A stretch of 64,000 nt of DNA from Nocardioides marmoriginsengisoli (GCF_003725695.1 NZ_RJSE01000007.1:1068963-1132962); one strand, 5' to 3'. Counted from the first letter of the stretch, positions 8,680-17,949 are shown. Program-made: numbers and translations. The notes: generated from the sequence alone by a model not told the origin.

Positions 8680-9119
8680 GGGAGTTCCTGTTCTTCGCTG
8701 GTGGATGTGCTCGGGTCCGCGAACAGCACGAACTCGAAGAGGTAGGCGGGCTCGGCCTCGCGGAAGACGACCTCCACCCGTGCGTCTGGCACGAGCTCGT
8801 CCCAGGCGTTGCGCACCCGGCTCAGGCACCGGACGCCTTCGTCGAGGTCGACCAGGCAGAGGGTGTACGGCACCTCGTGGGCGAACATCGACGGCGCGGC
8901 GCTGACCTCGGTATAGCTGCGGAGGGTGCCTGTGCCGCGCAGGTCGATCCAGGTGACGTCGCTCGACCAGCAGCCCGGGCACAACGGCTTCGGAGGGAAC
9001 GAGATCTCCGCGCACGACGTGCACTGCGTGGTGCTCAGGCGCCCCTCGCGGAGGCCGTCCCAGAACGGGGCGGTGAACTCCGTCATCCGCGGCGGATAGG
9101 CGAGTTGCTCGGTCGGCAC
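8676..9119 (-). CDS. DUF35 / OB-fold acyl-CoA-associated zinc-ribbon protein
   Basis: About 147 aa. An N-terminal rubredoxin-like zinc ribbon has Cys33, Cys36, Cys47 and Cys50 (QCTSCAEISFPPKPLCPGC), followed by an OB fold (GTGTLRSYTEV...VPYTLCLVDLDEGVRCLSRV). DUF35 proteins partner SCP2/thiolase-like enzymes (aldolases or acyltransferases) encoded next door, as here. I choose the GTG at 9119, which has AGGAGG 7 nt upstream; the GTG at 9140 would overlap the thiolase stop but lacks a ribosome site. Confidence 0.85.
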   Translation of the reverse strand: MPTEQLAYPPRMTEFTAPFWDGLREGRLSTTQCTSCAEISFPPKPLCPGCWSSDVTWIDLRGTGTLRSYTEVSAAPSMFAHEVPYTLCLVDLDEGVRCLSRVRNAWDELVPDARVEVVFREAEPAYLFEFVLFADPSTSTSEEQELP

Positions 9120-9136
9120 GGCAGGACCTCCTGTGG

Positions 9137-10315
9137 TCACGCGCGGTTCTCGGGGCGGGAGAGGATGTGCATCAAGGTCGCGTTGTAGTCGCCGAGCTCG
9201 GCGGTCACTGCTCCGATGCCGGCGCCGACGACCTGACGGTCCCCGGCCTCGCCGCGCAGCTGCTCCACGGCTTCGTAGACGTTGTAGAGCGGTGTGACGT
9301 GCGGCGGGTGACCGCGGCTGGCGAGACCGCCGGACGGGCTCACCGGGACGCGTCCGCCGATGCTGCTCTCGCCTGCCGCTGCGGCTTCACCGCCGGTGCC
9401 GCGCGGGAACAGGCCGATCGACTCGGTGAGGATCAGCTCGACGATCGAGCACGGGGCGTAGACCTCGGCGAAGTCCAGGTCCGAGGCGGTGATGCCGGCC
9501 CCCTCGTATGCCTTGCCGGAGGCGATCCGGGCGGACTCGAACGTGGTCAGGTCGGTAGGCCGGCTCGAGACCTGGTGGATGCCCTCGTGGTAGAAACCGC
9601 GGCTAACCACGTCGACGTGGCGCCCGAGCGAGCGTGCGATGTCGGGTCGTGCAACCACGATCGCGACGGCGCCGTCCGAGCGCGGCGGCACGTCGAGGAG
9701 TCCGAGGGGTCGCACGATCTGACGCGCGTCCAGCACGTCCTGGATGCTGATCTCCTTGCGCATCTGGGCCAGCGGGTTGAGCATCGCGTGCCGGCGGTTC
9801 TTCACCGGGATCGAGGCCAGCTGCTCGCGGGTCAGTCCGTACTCGTGCATGTAGCGGGTCGCGTTCAGCGCGTACCACGCGATCGGGGTCACGCCGAACG
9901 GCACGTGGAAGTCGACGTCGCCGACCGCACGCATCGACAGGTGCATGTGCTCGCCGGTGGGAACGTGCATCTCGCGGTTGACACCCAGGGCGACGGCCAC
10001 CTTGGCCTTGCCCGATGCGACCCGGTCGACGGCGAGGTCGAACGCGAGGCCGCCGGTCATCCCGTTGCCCAGGACCTCGAGCAGGATGTCGTCGACCGGC
10101 ATGTCCAGGTACCCCGCCATGAACGTGCCGAAGTAGCGCTGCTCGCAGTAGGGCCGAGGGAGTGCGAAGACCAGGGCGTCGATGTCCTCCTTCGACAGGC
10201 CCGCATCGGTGACGGCCTGGACCAGCGCCTGGGCGAGCATCTCGTGCTCGAGGACGTCGACGTACTTGCCGACCGGGAGGGCGCCGATGCCGACGACCGA
10301 GGCCACAGGTTCCAT
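9137..10315 (-). CDS. Thiolase-like protein (SCP-x / lipid-transfer thiolase family)
   Basis: About 392 aa. It shows SCP-x-type thiolase architecture: VASVVGIGALPVGKY at the N-terminus, a central PPRSDGAVAIVVARP, AGITASDLDFAEVYAPCSIVELILTESIGL, then PSGGLASRGHPPHVTPLYNVYEAVEQLRG with the His of the GHP motif. The N-terminal nucleophile region reads EVLGNGMTGG, without the classical Cys at the usual place, which is common in DUF35-partnered members that work as aldolases or retro-aldolases. It pairs with the DUF35 and MaoC genes. Start 10315 (ATG) or 10321 (GTG); GGAG precedes both. Confidence 0.8.
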   Translation of the reverse strand: MEPVASVVGIGALPVGKYVDVLEHEMLAQALVQAVTDAGLSKEDIDALVFALPRPYCEQRYFGTFMAGYLDMPVDDILLEVLGNGMTGGLAFDLAVDRVASGKAKVAVALGVNREMHVPTGEHMHLSMRAVGDVDFHVPFGVTPIAWYALNATRYMHEYGLTREQLASIPVKNRRHAMLNPLAQMRKEISIQDVLDARQIVRPLGLLDVPPRSDGAVAIVVARPDIARSLGRHVDVVSRGFYHEGIHQVSSRPTDLTTFESARIASGKAYEGAGITASDLDFAEVYAPCSIVELILTESIGLFPRGTGGEAAAAGESSIGGRVPVSPSGGLASRGHPPHVTPLYNVYEAVEQLRGEAGDRQVVGAGIGAVTAELGDYNATLMHILSRPENRA

Positions 10316-10337
10316 GTGCACGCCACTCCATTCATAC

Positions 10338-10427
10338 GGTCAGACATTAACTAGGCTGTATAGAACTCAGATCCTTTCTAAATGTCAAGCCATTGACAGT
10401 AAGTTAAATGTCAGACATCATCCGCTC
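10338..10427. promoter_or_regulatory. Divergent promoter region with GntR/FadR-type operators
   Basis: A 6-bp-arm inverted repeat, TGTCAA (10383-10388) gcca TTGACA (10393-10398), supplies a -35 box in each direction. For the plus operon TTGACA is followed after 17 nt by CATCAT (10416-10421), which puts the transcription start at or near the ATG at 10428. GTCxGAC sites typical of FCD-type GntR regulators occur twice: a perfect palindrome ATGTCAGACAT (10408-10418), between -35 and -10, and GGTCAGACATT (10338-10348). TAAATGTCA is also repeated at 10379 and 10405. The GntR gene at 19641 ends the operon and is the likely ligand-controlled repressor. Confidence 0.6.
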
Positions 10428-11663
10428 ATGGCAGATCACGGGCATCCACCGGTCGTCGGCCCCCTCGACGGCGTCACCGTCCTCGACATGACGACCTCGT
10501 ACGCCGGCCCCACCGGCTCGATGTACCTCGCTGAGCTCGGCGCTCGGGTGATCAAGATCGAGCGGCCCGGGTCCGGGGACGACGCCCGACACTGGGGACC
10601 GCCGTTCGTCGACGGGACCTCGGCCTGGTTCGCCTCGGCGAACCGGAACAAGGAGTCGGTCGTGCTCGACGTCCGCAAGCCGGGCGGTCTGGAGGTCCTG
10701 CACCTGCTGCTCGCTGAGGCGGACGTGTTCATGGAGAACCTGAACCCGGACAAGCTCGCCGGCCTGCGGCTGGACCCCGAGACCATCCGTGCGCGGCACC
10801 CGCGGCTCATCTACTGCGCCGTGTCCGGCTTCGGGCTGGACGGTCCGGACAGCGGCCTGCCCGGCTACGACCTGGTGGCCCAGGCCCGTTCCGGGTTGAT
10901 GTCGGTCACCGGTGCGAAGGGAGGTCCGCCGCAGCGTGTCTCCACCGCTCTGTCGGACATCGTCGCCGGCATGTCGGCGGCCCTGGCGATCTGCGCGGCC
11001 GTCGTGCGACAACGCGCCCACGGGACCGGCGACCTGATCGACATCTCGCTCCTCGACGGCGACCTCGCGCTGATGGCTCCGCGCATCGCGTCGTTCCTGG
11101 CCGGTGAGCCCGAGCCGGGTCCCAGCGGCGGCACCGACTCGGTCCTGGCCGTCTACCAGACCTTCGTGACGGCTGACCGCGACATCGCGGTGGCGATCGG
11201 GAACGACCTGATGTGGCAGCGCTTCTGCGGCGTGCTGGGGCTCGCCGAGCTCGTCGCCGACGCCGCCTTGACGGACAACGCGGGACGTCGCGCCCAGCGC
11301 GGGACGATCACGGCCGTGGTCGCCGACAGGCTCCGGGAGCGCCCGGCGGCCGAGTGGCTCAAGGTGCTCGACGAGGCGGATGTCCCCGCATCTGCGGTCA
11401 AGACGCTCTCCGAGGTCGTCGACGACCCGCAGGTCAGGGCGCGGGGCAACCTGCTCCCGGTCGCGGACGCGCCGGGGCTCTTCGGTGTCCGCGCTCCGTT
11501 CCGGCTGGCCTCCGTGCCGGTGCCGCCGAACCAACCGGTCCCGGCCCTGGGCGCGCACAGCCGTGCGGTGCTGGCGTCCCTGGGCTGCACCGACGACCAG
11601 ATCAGCGAGCTCGTCGCCGCGGGAGCGGTGCACGTCCGCGACAAGGAGGTGCACGATGACTGA
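10428..11663 (+). CDS. Type III (CaiB/BaiF) CoA-transferase
   Basis: 411 aa, full length. Family marks are the N-terminal PLDGVTVLDMTTSYAGPTGSMYLAELGARVIKIERP, the CoA-binding region WFASANRNKESVVLDVRKPGG, and Asp148 in GYDLVAQARSGLMSVTG, the position of the residue that forms the aspartyl-CoA anhydride. It transfers CoA between carboxylates without ATP. The ATG has no Shine-Dalgarno sequence, and a -10 box ends 6 nt upstream, so the mRNA may be leaderless. First gene of the ten-gene plus operon. Confidence 0.9.
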   Translation: MADHGHPPVVGPLDGVTVLDMTTSYAGPTGSMYLAELGARVIKIERPGSGDDARHWGPPFVDGTSAWFASANRNKESVVLDVRKPGGLEVLHLLLAEADVFMENLNPDKLAGLRLDPETIRARHPRLIYCAVSGFGLDGPDSGLPGYDLVAQARSGLMSVTGAKGGPPQRVSTALSDIVAGMSAALAICAAVVRQRAHGTGDLIDISLLDGDLALMAPRIASFLAGEPEPGPSGGTDSVLAVYQTFVTADRDIAVAIGNDLMWQRFCGVLGLAELVADAALTDNAGRRAQRGTITAVVADRLRERPAAEWLKVLDEADVPASAVKTLSEVVDDPQVRARGNLLPVADAPGLFGVRAPFRLASVPVPPNQPVPALGAHSRAVLASLGCTDDQISELVAAGAVHVRDKEVHDD

Positions 11664-12444
11664 CGTCGTCGTGGTGGAGGAACGAAGCCGCGCGCGGATA
11701 CTCAGGATCAACCGGCCGAGCGTCTACAACGCTTTGAACGCCGAGACCCTGACCGCCCTCGGAGACGCAGTGCGCGCGGCTGTCGGCACCCCTGGGGTCC
11801 GTGCGGTCGTGATCACCGGGACGGGTGAGAAGGCGTTCAGCGCCGGCGCCGACCTCGACGAGCTCAGCGGTCTGGACGCCGAACGCGCCGGAATCGTGCT
11901 CGGGGCGGGGCAACGCATCCTCGCGGAGATCGAGCACAGTCCGGTCCCGGTCATCGCAGCGGTCAACGGGCTCGCGCTCGGTGGCGGCTTCGAGCTGGTC
12001 CTCGCCTCCACCTTCGCGGTGCTGTCGACCAACGCGTCGTTCGCGCTCCCCGAGTCCGGACTCGGCCTGATCCCGGGGTACGGCGGGACGCAGCGGCTGT
12101 CGCGGGTCGTCGGCCCGGCCGTCGCCGCGCACATGATGCTCACCGGATCACGGATGTCCGCCTCGCGTGCCTACGAGCTGGGGCTGACCCCGCTCGAGCC
12201 GGTGGAGCCAGCGGACCTGATTCAGGCCGCTCTGGACGTGGCCGACACCGTGGCGGCCCGTGGCCCGCGCGCCCATGCCGCTATCCTGCGAGCGCTCCGG
12301 GTCGGTGCGCCCAGCCCGCAGGACCTTGCTTTCGAGACCGCGCTGGCCGCCGTGGCCACCGGCAGCGCCGAGGCCCGCGAAGGCGTCGGTGCCTTCCAGG
12401 AGAAGCGCTCCGCCGAATTCCCCGACCCGACGGAAGGGTGGTGA
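11656..12444 (+). CDS. Enoyl-CoA hydratase
   Basis: 262 aa. A complete crotonase: oxyanion loop GTGEKAFSAGADLDEL, NGLALGGGFELVLAST with the first catalytic Glu, and FALPESGLGLIPGYGGTQRL with the second. That pair supports true 2-enoyl-CoA hydration. AAGGAGGT lies 5 nt before the ATG; it overlaps the CoA-transferase by 8 nt. In the cyclohexanecarboxylate scheme it would play the role of BadK (hydration of the cyclic enoyl-CoA); that assignment is inference from the gene set. Confidence 0.88.
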   Translation: MTDVVVVEERSRARILRINRPSVYNALNAETLTALGDAVRAAVGTPGVRAVVITGTGEKAFSAGADLDELSGLDAERAGIVLGAGQRILAEIEHSPVPVIAAVNGLALGGGFELVLASTFAVLSTNASFALPESGLGLIPGYGGTQRLSRVVGPAVAAHMMLTGSRMSASRAYELGLTPLEPVEPADLIQAALDVADTVAARGPRAHAAILRALRVGAPSPQDLAFETALAAVATGSAEAREGVGAFQEKRSAEFPDPTEGW

Positions 12445-13691
12445 GCGCCGTGCCGGTCGCTGAGCTCTTCGACGTCGAGCACGATCCCGACGCGTACATC
12501 GCCCTGCACGACGCCCTCGACGAGCCCGCCAGCGACCAGCTGCTCGACAAGCGGGAGCGCGAGGTTCGCGCCCGGGTGCGAGCCGTCGTCGCCCTCGAGG
12601 TGGCGCCACGAGCCGCCGACCTCGACCGCACGCACGACTTCGCGCACGACAGCTACCAGGCTCTCGCCAGCGCCGGTCTCGCCGGCCTGATCTTCCCCGA
12701 GCGGTGGGGTGGAACGGCTGACTCGAACGTCGCGTACGCCGTGGCGATGGAGGAGATCACCGCCGCCTGCCCTGCGACCAGCCTCGTCTACATGACGCAG
12801 ATGCACGCCGCTTACCCGATCTGGCGCGCGGGCAGCGAAGAGCTTGCCGACCGGCTGATCCCCGGTCTGGTCGACGGGTCGCGGTACGGCTCGCTGGGCA
12901 TCACCGAGCCCGATGCCGGGAGCGATGCTGCCGCCTTGCGGACTCGTGCGCGCCGGGTCGAGGACGGCGGTGACGTCACGGCGTACCGGATCACCGGAGG
13001 AAAGACGTTCATCACCACCGGGGACCGGTCGGACGTGATCGTGTGCTTCGCCACGGTCGACCCGGCCCAGAAGCGTCGCGGGATCACGGCCCTGGTGGTG
13101 GAGGGCAACCCCGAAGGACTGACCCGCAGCCAGCCGTTCGAGAAGATGGGCATGCACGGATCGTCGACCGCCGAGCTCTTCTTCGCCGACGTCGAGGTCC
13201 CGGTCGGGAACCGGCTCGGGGCCGAGGGTGACGGGTGGCCTGTCGTGACCGCTTCGGTGGTCAAGTCTCGGGTGAGCGCGGCTGCCCAAGGCGTCGGGAT
13301 CGCTCGGGCCGTCTACGCGCGGACCCTGACCGCCCTGCACCGGATCCACGGGCCCGCTCTGCCCGACGACCTCACCTTCTCCCTGGCGGAGCTGCGCGGA
13401 GAGATCCTCCGGGGCCGGCTCCTCCTGCTCGCCGTCGCGAGGGAGATCGACGTCGCCGAGACGCCCTCGACGGGTCGCATCGGCATCATGAAGCAGACCT
13501 GCACCGACCTCGGCTGGCACGCCGCCGTCGAGGCCGTCCGCCTGCTGGGCCCGTTCGGTGACCTTGCGGACGTCGGGGTCGAGAGGTACCTGCGCGACGC
13601 CAAGGTCACCCAGATCTACGACGGCACCAACGAGGTCCAGCGACTGCTGATCGGCCGCGACACCGCATCGAACATCAAGGATGTCCTGTGA
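12441..13691 (+). CDS. Acyl-CoA dehydrogenase
   Basis: 416 aa. ACAD signatures: EEITAACPATSLVYMTQMHAAYPI, SLGITEPDAGSDAAALRTRARR, GGKTFITTGDRSDVIVCF, and C-terminal LRDAKVTQIYDGTNEVQRLLIGRD. A classical catalytic Glu in YDGTNE is plausible. It has an N-terminal extension of about 45 residues relative to typical members. GTG 12441 overlaps the crotonase stop (GTGA); GTG at 12450 is an alternative. Predicted alpha,beta-dehydrogenation of the pathway acyl-CoA. Confidence 0.88.
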   Translation: MSAVPVAELFDVEHDPDAYIALHDALDEPASDQLLDKREREVRARVRAVVALEVAPRAADLDRTHDFAHDSYQALASAGLAGLIFPERWGGTADSNVAYAVAMEEITAACPATSLVYMTQMHAAYPIWRAGSEELADRLIPGLVDGSRYGSLGITEPDAGSDAAALRTRARRVEDGGDVTAYRITGGKTFITTGDRSDVIVCFATVDPAQKRRGITALVVEGNPEGLTRSQPFEKMGMHGSSTAELFFADVEVPVGNRLGAEGDGWPVVTASVVKSRVSAAAQGVGIARAVYARTLTALHRIHGPALPDDLTFSLAELRGEILRGRLLLLAVAREIDVAETPSTGRIGIMKQTCTDLGWHAAVEAVRLLGPFGDLADVGVERYLRDAKVTQIYDGTNEVQRLLIGRDTASNIKDVL

Positions 13692-14443
13692 GCAGGCCAC
13701 TGGATGGCAAGGTAGCCATCGTCACCGGCGCGGGCCGCGGGATCGGGCGCGGCGTCGCCGCGACCCTGGCCGAGGCCGGAGCGGCCGTCGTGGTCGCGTC
13801 GCGCACCCCTGCCCAGCTGGAGAGCTTCGTCGCCGAGGCCACCGCCGCGGGGCACCGCGCGCTCGCCGTGGCGACGGACGTGACCGACGAGCAGGCCGTC
13901 GAGGCGCTGGTCGTGCGGACGGTCGCGGAGTACGGGCGGGTCGACATCCTGGTCAACAACTCGGGCGTCCTGTCCTCGACGCCGCTGCTGGACCAGGACC
14001 CGTCCGACTGGGACCGCGTCGTCGGCACCAACCTGCGCGGCACCTACCTGATGACCCGAGCCGTCGGTCGGCACCTGGTAGCCCAGCGATCGGGCAAGGT
14101 CATCAACATCGCCTCGAACTTCGCTCTGATGGGTGTCGCCAACCACGCGGCGTACGCGGCCTCGAAGGCCGGCGTGATCGCGTTCACGTCCTGCATGGCC
14201 GTCGAGTGGGCGCGCAACGGCGTCCAGGTCAACGCGGTCGCGCCCGGCTACTTCGCGACCGAGCTGAATGCCGAGATGCGCAGCGACCCCGCCGTCACCG
14301 AGAAGGTGCTCAAGGCCATCCCGGCCCGACGCATGGGCGAGGTCGAGGAGCTGGCGCCCTGGATCCTGCTGCTGGCGGGGACCGCGTCTGACTTCATGAC
14401 CGGAGAAACGATCGTCATCGACGGCGGCCAGTCCGCACGATGA
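13688..14443 (+). CDS. SDR family oxidoreductase (FabG/BadH-like)
   Basis: 251 aa, a classical SDR: TGAGRGIGRG cofactor loop (residue 13 on), NNSG (NNAG variant), catalytic Ser in IASNFALMG, and YAASK (YxxxK), ending TGETIVIDGG. It should oxidise a 3- or 2-hydroxyacyl-CoA to the ketone with NAD(P). GTG 13688 overlaps the dehydrogenase stop (GTGA). In an alicyclic-acid pathway this is the BadH position, before ring cleavage by a BadI-like enzyme, which the operon also encodes. Confidence 0.88.
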   Translation: MSRPLDGKVAIVTGAGRGIGRGVAATLAEAGAAVVVASRTPAQLESFVAEATAAGHRALAVATDVTDEQAVEALVVRTVAEYGRVDILVNNSGVLSSTPLLDQDPSDWDRVVGTNLRGTYLMTRAVGRHLVAQRSGKVINIASNFALMGVANHAAYAASKAGVIAFTSCMAVEWARNGVQVNAVAPGYFATELNAEMRSDPAVTEKVLKAIPARRMGEVEELAPWILLLAGTASDFMTGETIVIDGGQSAR

Positions 14444-14464
14444 ACCAGGAGCACAGGAGCTGAC

Positions 14465-15340
14465 ATGACCAAGACCTCGAATGTCGCCGTCCTCGGCGCA
14501 GGGACGATGGGATCAGGTATCGCCACCGTCGCCGTCCGCGCGGGACACCGGACGATCCTCTACGACCTGACCGAGGACCGGGTCGAGCGCGGCCTGACGA
14601 CCACCCGCGACTTCCTCGCCAAGAGCGTGAAGCTCGGACGCCTGACGCCCGAGCAGGGCGAGACCGCCAACGCGAACCTGATCGGCAGCACCGAGCTGAC
14701 CGACCTCGCCGACTGCGATGTCGTGATCGAGGCGGTCTTCGAGGACCTGGAGGTGAAGAAGGACCTGTTCGGACGCCTGGACGACATCGTCGCGGAGACG
14801 ACCCTGTTCCACACCAACACGTCCACGCTGTCGGTCACGGCGATCGCGTCCGGGTCGAGGCATCCCGAACGCGTGGTGGGAACCCATTACTGCAACCCGG
14901 CCCCGCTGATGAAGCTGGTCGAGGTCGCCCTCGGGCGTCACACCGCCGACTGGGCGCACCGTGTCACGTCGGAGTTCATGGCGTCGGTCGGCAAGACGGT
15001 CGTGATCACCAAGGACATGCCGGGGTTCATCGTCAACCGCTTCCTGATCCCGTGGGAGAACGACTGCATCCGGGCCCTCGAGTCCGGTCTGGGCACCAAG
15101 GAGTCGATCGACGCGGCGGTCAAGGGCAACCTCGGCCATCCGATGGGACCGTTCCGGCTGCTCGACATCGTCGGGATGGACATCCACCAGCAGGTCGCCC
15201 TGCGCCTGTACGAGCAGCTGCGCGACCCGCGCTTCGCGCCGCCGCCGATGGTCGAACGGATGGTCTCGGCCGGTGACCTCGGGCGCAAGACCGGTCGCGG
15301 TTTCTACACCTACGACGACAACCGCCTTTTCGGCTCCTGA
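14465..15340 (+). CDS. 3-hydroxyacyl-CoA dehydrogenase
   Basis: 291 aa, length and order of 3-hydroxybutyryl-CoA dehydrogenases. NAD-binding GAGTMG is at residues 11-16; the catalytic His lies in VGTHYCNPAPLMKLVEV with the partner Glu a dozen residues on; Asn in PGFIVNRFLIP; C-terminal dimer region GHPMGPFRLLDIVGMD and the LGRKTGRGFYTYD end. CAGGAG is 5 nt upstream of the ATG. It is followed by a diverged paralogue. Confidence 0.9.
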   Translation: MTKTSNVAVLGAGTMGSGIATVAVRAGHRTILYDLTEDRVERGLTTTRDFLAKSVKLGRLTPEQGETANANLIGSTELTDLADCDVVIEAVFEDLEVKKDLFGRLDDIVAETTLFHTNTSTLSVTAIASGSRHPERVVGTHYCNPAPLMKLVEVALGRHTADWAHRVTSEFMASVGKTVVITKDMPGFIVNRFLIPWENDCIRALESGLGTKESIDAAVKGNLGHPMGPFRLLDIVGMDIHQQVALRLYEQLRDPRFAPPPMVERMVSAGDLGRKTGRGFYTYDDNRLFGS

Positions 15341-15369
15341 CGCCGGCGCGACGAGAAGAGAGAACATCG

Positions 15370-16128
15370 ATGCCATATTTCGAGAAGATCGTCGTGGTCG
15401 GGACGGACGCCCTGGCTGACGGAATCGCAGCGGCGGCCGAAGCGGCCGGCTGCTCGGTCGTGCGGGTTGCAGACGCCTCCGACCCGGGTGGCGCCGAGGA
15501 CGCGCTGCGCGCCGCCTACCTCGTCGTCGAGGCGGTCGCCGAAGACGCTACGGCCAAGCATGACGCGCTCCGGGCGATCGCGTCGCTGGCGGCGCGGACC
15601 GCGGTCATCGCCACCACGACCGCGACGTTGTCGGTCACCGAGCTCGCCACCGCTGTGCCCGGTCCCGAACGGGTGGCCGGGCTGCACTTCCTGCACCGGA
15701 CTCTCGACGGTGCTGCGGTCGAGGTCGTGCGCACCGACCTGGTGGCTCCGGGCGTGCTCGAGCGACTGTCCGCGTTCGTCGACGAGCTCGGCAAGGTGGC
15801 CGTCGAGGTCAAGGACCGGCCCGGCTTCCTGCTGAACCGGCTGCTGATGCCCTACCTGAACGACGTCGTGCAGGCCCTGGACGACGGACTGGCCAGTGCC
15901 GAGGACCTCGACGTGGCGCTACGCCTGGGCCTCGGCTACCGGCGCGGGCCGCTCGAGATGCTCGACGACATCGGCTTGGACGCACACGAACAAGCCACCG
16001 ACGCGGCGTTCGCCGCTCTGCAGGACCGCGTCTTCGCGGCCCCGCCCCTCCTCCGGACGATGGTCGCCACCGGCCGGACCGGCGGTGCGAGCGGATCAGG
16101 TTTCCACGACAGGAAGGACCACGCATGA
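15370..16128 (+). CDS. 3-hydroxyacyl-CoA dehydrogenase paralogue with a degraded NAD-binding loop
   Basis: 252 aa. The fold and order match the preceding gene (GLHFLHRTLDGAAVEV with His and Glu kept, PGFLLNRLLMPYLND with Asn kept, GYRRGPLEMLDDIGLDAHE at the C-terminus). The glycine-rich cofactor loop, GxGxxG in the family, reads VVVGTDALADG here (residues 8-18), so NAD binding is doubtful. It may be a non-catalytic partner, a lyase or an isomerase-like derivative. The stop overlaps the next start (ATGA 16125-16128), so it is still translated in step with the operon. Confidence 0.8.
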   Translation: MPYFEKIVVVGTDALADGIAAAAEAAGCSVVRVADASDPGGAEDALRAAYLVVEAVAEDATAKHDALRAIASLAARTAVIATTTATLSVTELATAVPGPERVAGLHFLHRTLDGAAVEVVRTDLVAPGVLERLSAFVDELGKVAVEVKDRPGFLLNRLLMPYLNDVVQALDDGLASAEDLDVALRLGLGYRRGPLEMLDDIGLDAHEQATDAAFAALQDRVFAAPPLLRTMVATGRTGGASGSGFHDRKDHA

Positions 16129-16904
16129 CCAGCTACGAGGACATCCTGGTGGACCGCGACGGCGCGGTGCTCACCATCGCCATCAACCGGGAGGATGCCG
16201 GCAACAAGTTCCGGCACCAGACGTGTCTCGAGCTCAGCGACGCCCTTCAGCGGTTCCGGATCGATCCGAGCCTGCGCGCTGCGGTGCTGACCGGCAGTGG
16301 TGAGAAGTTCTTCTGCATCGGGGGCGAGCACGACCCGATCACGTCCCTGGAACAGTCGCAGGTGCTCCCCATCATCGACGTCTACCAGGCGATCGACACG
16401 ATCGCGAAGCCTGTCATCGCCGCGGTCAACGGGTTCGCGGTCGGTGGCGGCAACGTCCTGGCCAACGTCTGCGACCTGACCATCGCCTCGGAGACCGCCG
16501 TGTTCCGGCAGGTGGGCCCGATGGTCGGCAGCTTCGACGCGGGCTACGGCACCTGGTACCTGGAGGACACGATCGGCCGCAAGCGAGCCAAGGAGATGTG
16601 GTACCTCAACCGCAAGTACGACGCGCACGAAGCCCTCGCGCGCGGCCTGGTCAACGAGGTCGTGCCCGCCTCCGAGCTCCTCGCGACGGCGCAGGCGGTC
16701 GCTCGGGAGATCACGACCCGCAGCCCGATGGCGATCGGAGCGCTCAAGGCAGCGTTCAGCGCGCGCCACAACGGTGTCTCCGGGCAGGCTCGGATGGCCC
16801 ACGACCAGCAGCTCACGGTCTACCTCGGCACCACCGAGGCCCACGAGCTCAGCGACGCGTTCAAGGAGCGCCGCGACCCCGACCCGGAGAGGTTCTGGCG
16901 GTGA
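16125..16904 (+). CDS. MenB/BadI-like crotonase (2-ketocyclohexanecarboxyl-CoA hydrolase or dihydroxynaphthoyl-CoA synthase group)
   Basis: 259 aa. It belongs to the MenB/BadI branch of crotonases rather than the hydratases: GGGNVLANVCDLTIASETAVFRQVGP, then GSFDAGYGTWYLEDTIGRKRAKEMWYL with the branch-specific YG-containing loop, SPMAIGALKAAFSA, and an AFKERRDPD end. MenB makes a ring by Dieckmann-type condensation; BadI hydrolytically opens a beta-keto cyclic CoA ester. No other menaquinone genes are near, and the neighbours encode dehydrogenase, hydratase, SDR and ligase, so ring opening (BadI role) is the better inference. Confidence 0.75.
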   Translation: MTSYEDILVDRDGAVLTIAINREDAGNKFRHQTCLELSDALQRFRIDPSLRAAVLTGSGEKFFCIGGEHDPITSLEQSQVLPIIDVYQAIDTIAKPVIAAVNGFAVGGGNVLANVCDLTIASETAVFRQVGPMVGSFDAGYGTWYLEDTIGRKRAKEMWYLNRKYDAHEALARGLVNEVVPASELLATAQAVAREITTRSPMAIGALKAAFSARHNGVSGQARMAHDQQLTVYLGTTEAHELSDAFKERRDPDPERFWR

Positions 16905-17949
16905 CCTGGCTCGGGGTCCCGCTCTCAGCGGACCAGTCCGACCTCGTCGGCATGCTCGACGCCCTGGCGGCCAAGCAGGACGCCGACGCTCCCGGCGACG
17001 CGTACACCCGGGTCGCCGGGATCAGGGCAGCACTCGTCGAGGCCGGTGTGTGGACCCTCGGGGTCCCCGAGGAAATCGGCGGCGGGGGAGCCCCCGCTGA
17101 CCTCCGTCAGCTGGCGCTCGCGTGCCTGGGTCGGCGGTGGGCGGGCGCGGCCTGGGGCAGTGTCCAGGCCCATGCCGCGGCCGAGGTGCTCGGTTCTGCC
17201 GGACTCCTCGACGTCGTGGCCGAGATCCACGCGGGCCATCCCGTGGTCGTCGTCGAACTGGACTCCGCGGCCGTCGAGCTCGAGGCGTCGGACGACGCCG
17301 TGCGAGGTCGACTGTGGCGCATTGATCCGGCCGGGGAGCACCCGCACGTCGTCGTGCTCGTGGATGATCGAACGGCCTGGTACGTGCGCGCCGACTCGGT
17401 GCAGCCGTTGCGCACCTTGCGGCGCACCGGCATGGCCGGCGCCCTGACCCTGTCGGCGGACGTCGACGCGCATCGGGCCGACGTGGCCGAGCTGACCGAC
17501 CTGCCCCTCGACGGCATCCGTGCCCGGCTCCACCTCGGTGCGGCCGCGGTCGCTGCGGGGCTCGCGGCCGAGGCCGCCGAACGGGCGATCGAGTACTCCC
17601 AGGCGCGCGTGCAGTTCGGCGGTCCCCTGACCCGCCTGGCCACCGTCCGGAGTGCTCTGTTCCGCCAGACCCAGCTCGCGCTGGAGTCCTTCTCCATCGC
17701 GGTGGACGGCACGACGACCGCGGTCGCAGCGGCCGCAGCGCTCGCCGGCAACTGCGAACGGGCGATCGCCGTAGGAGCAGCTGCCCTTCAGTCGCACGGC
17801 GGATACGGCTACATCGTCGAGTACGGCGTCGAGGGTCTCCTGCGCGACGCAGTCTCGTTGCGCGCCGCCACCGGAGCCCTGGCCGCGACCCAGGCCGCCG
17901 CGGCCCTGCTCGTGGGCGGCTCCGCGCAGCTCCTTGCCGAGGAGGCATC

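Noticed and set aside
12222-13700. 492-codon minus-strand frame across the acyl-CoA dehydrogenase
   Set aside because: Complementary-frame shadow typical of high-GC DNA; the plus-strand gene carries all ACAD motifs.
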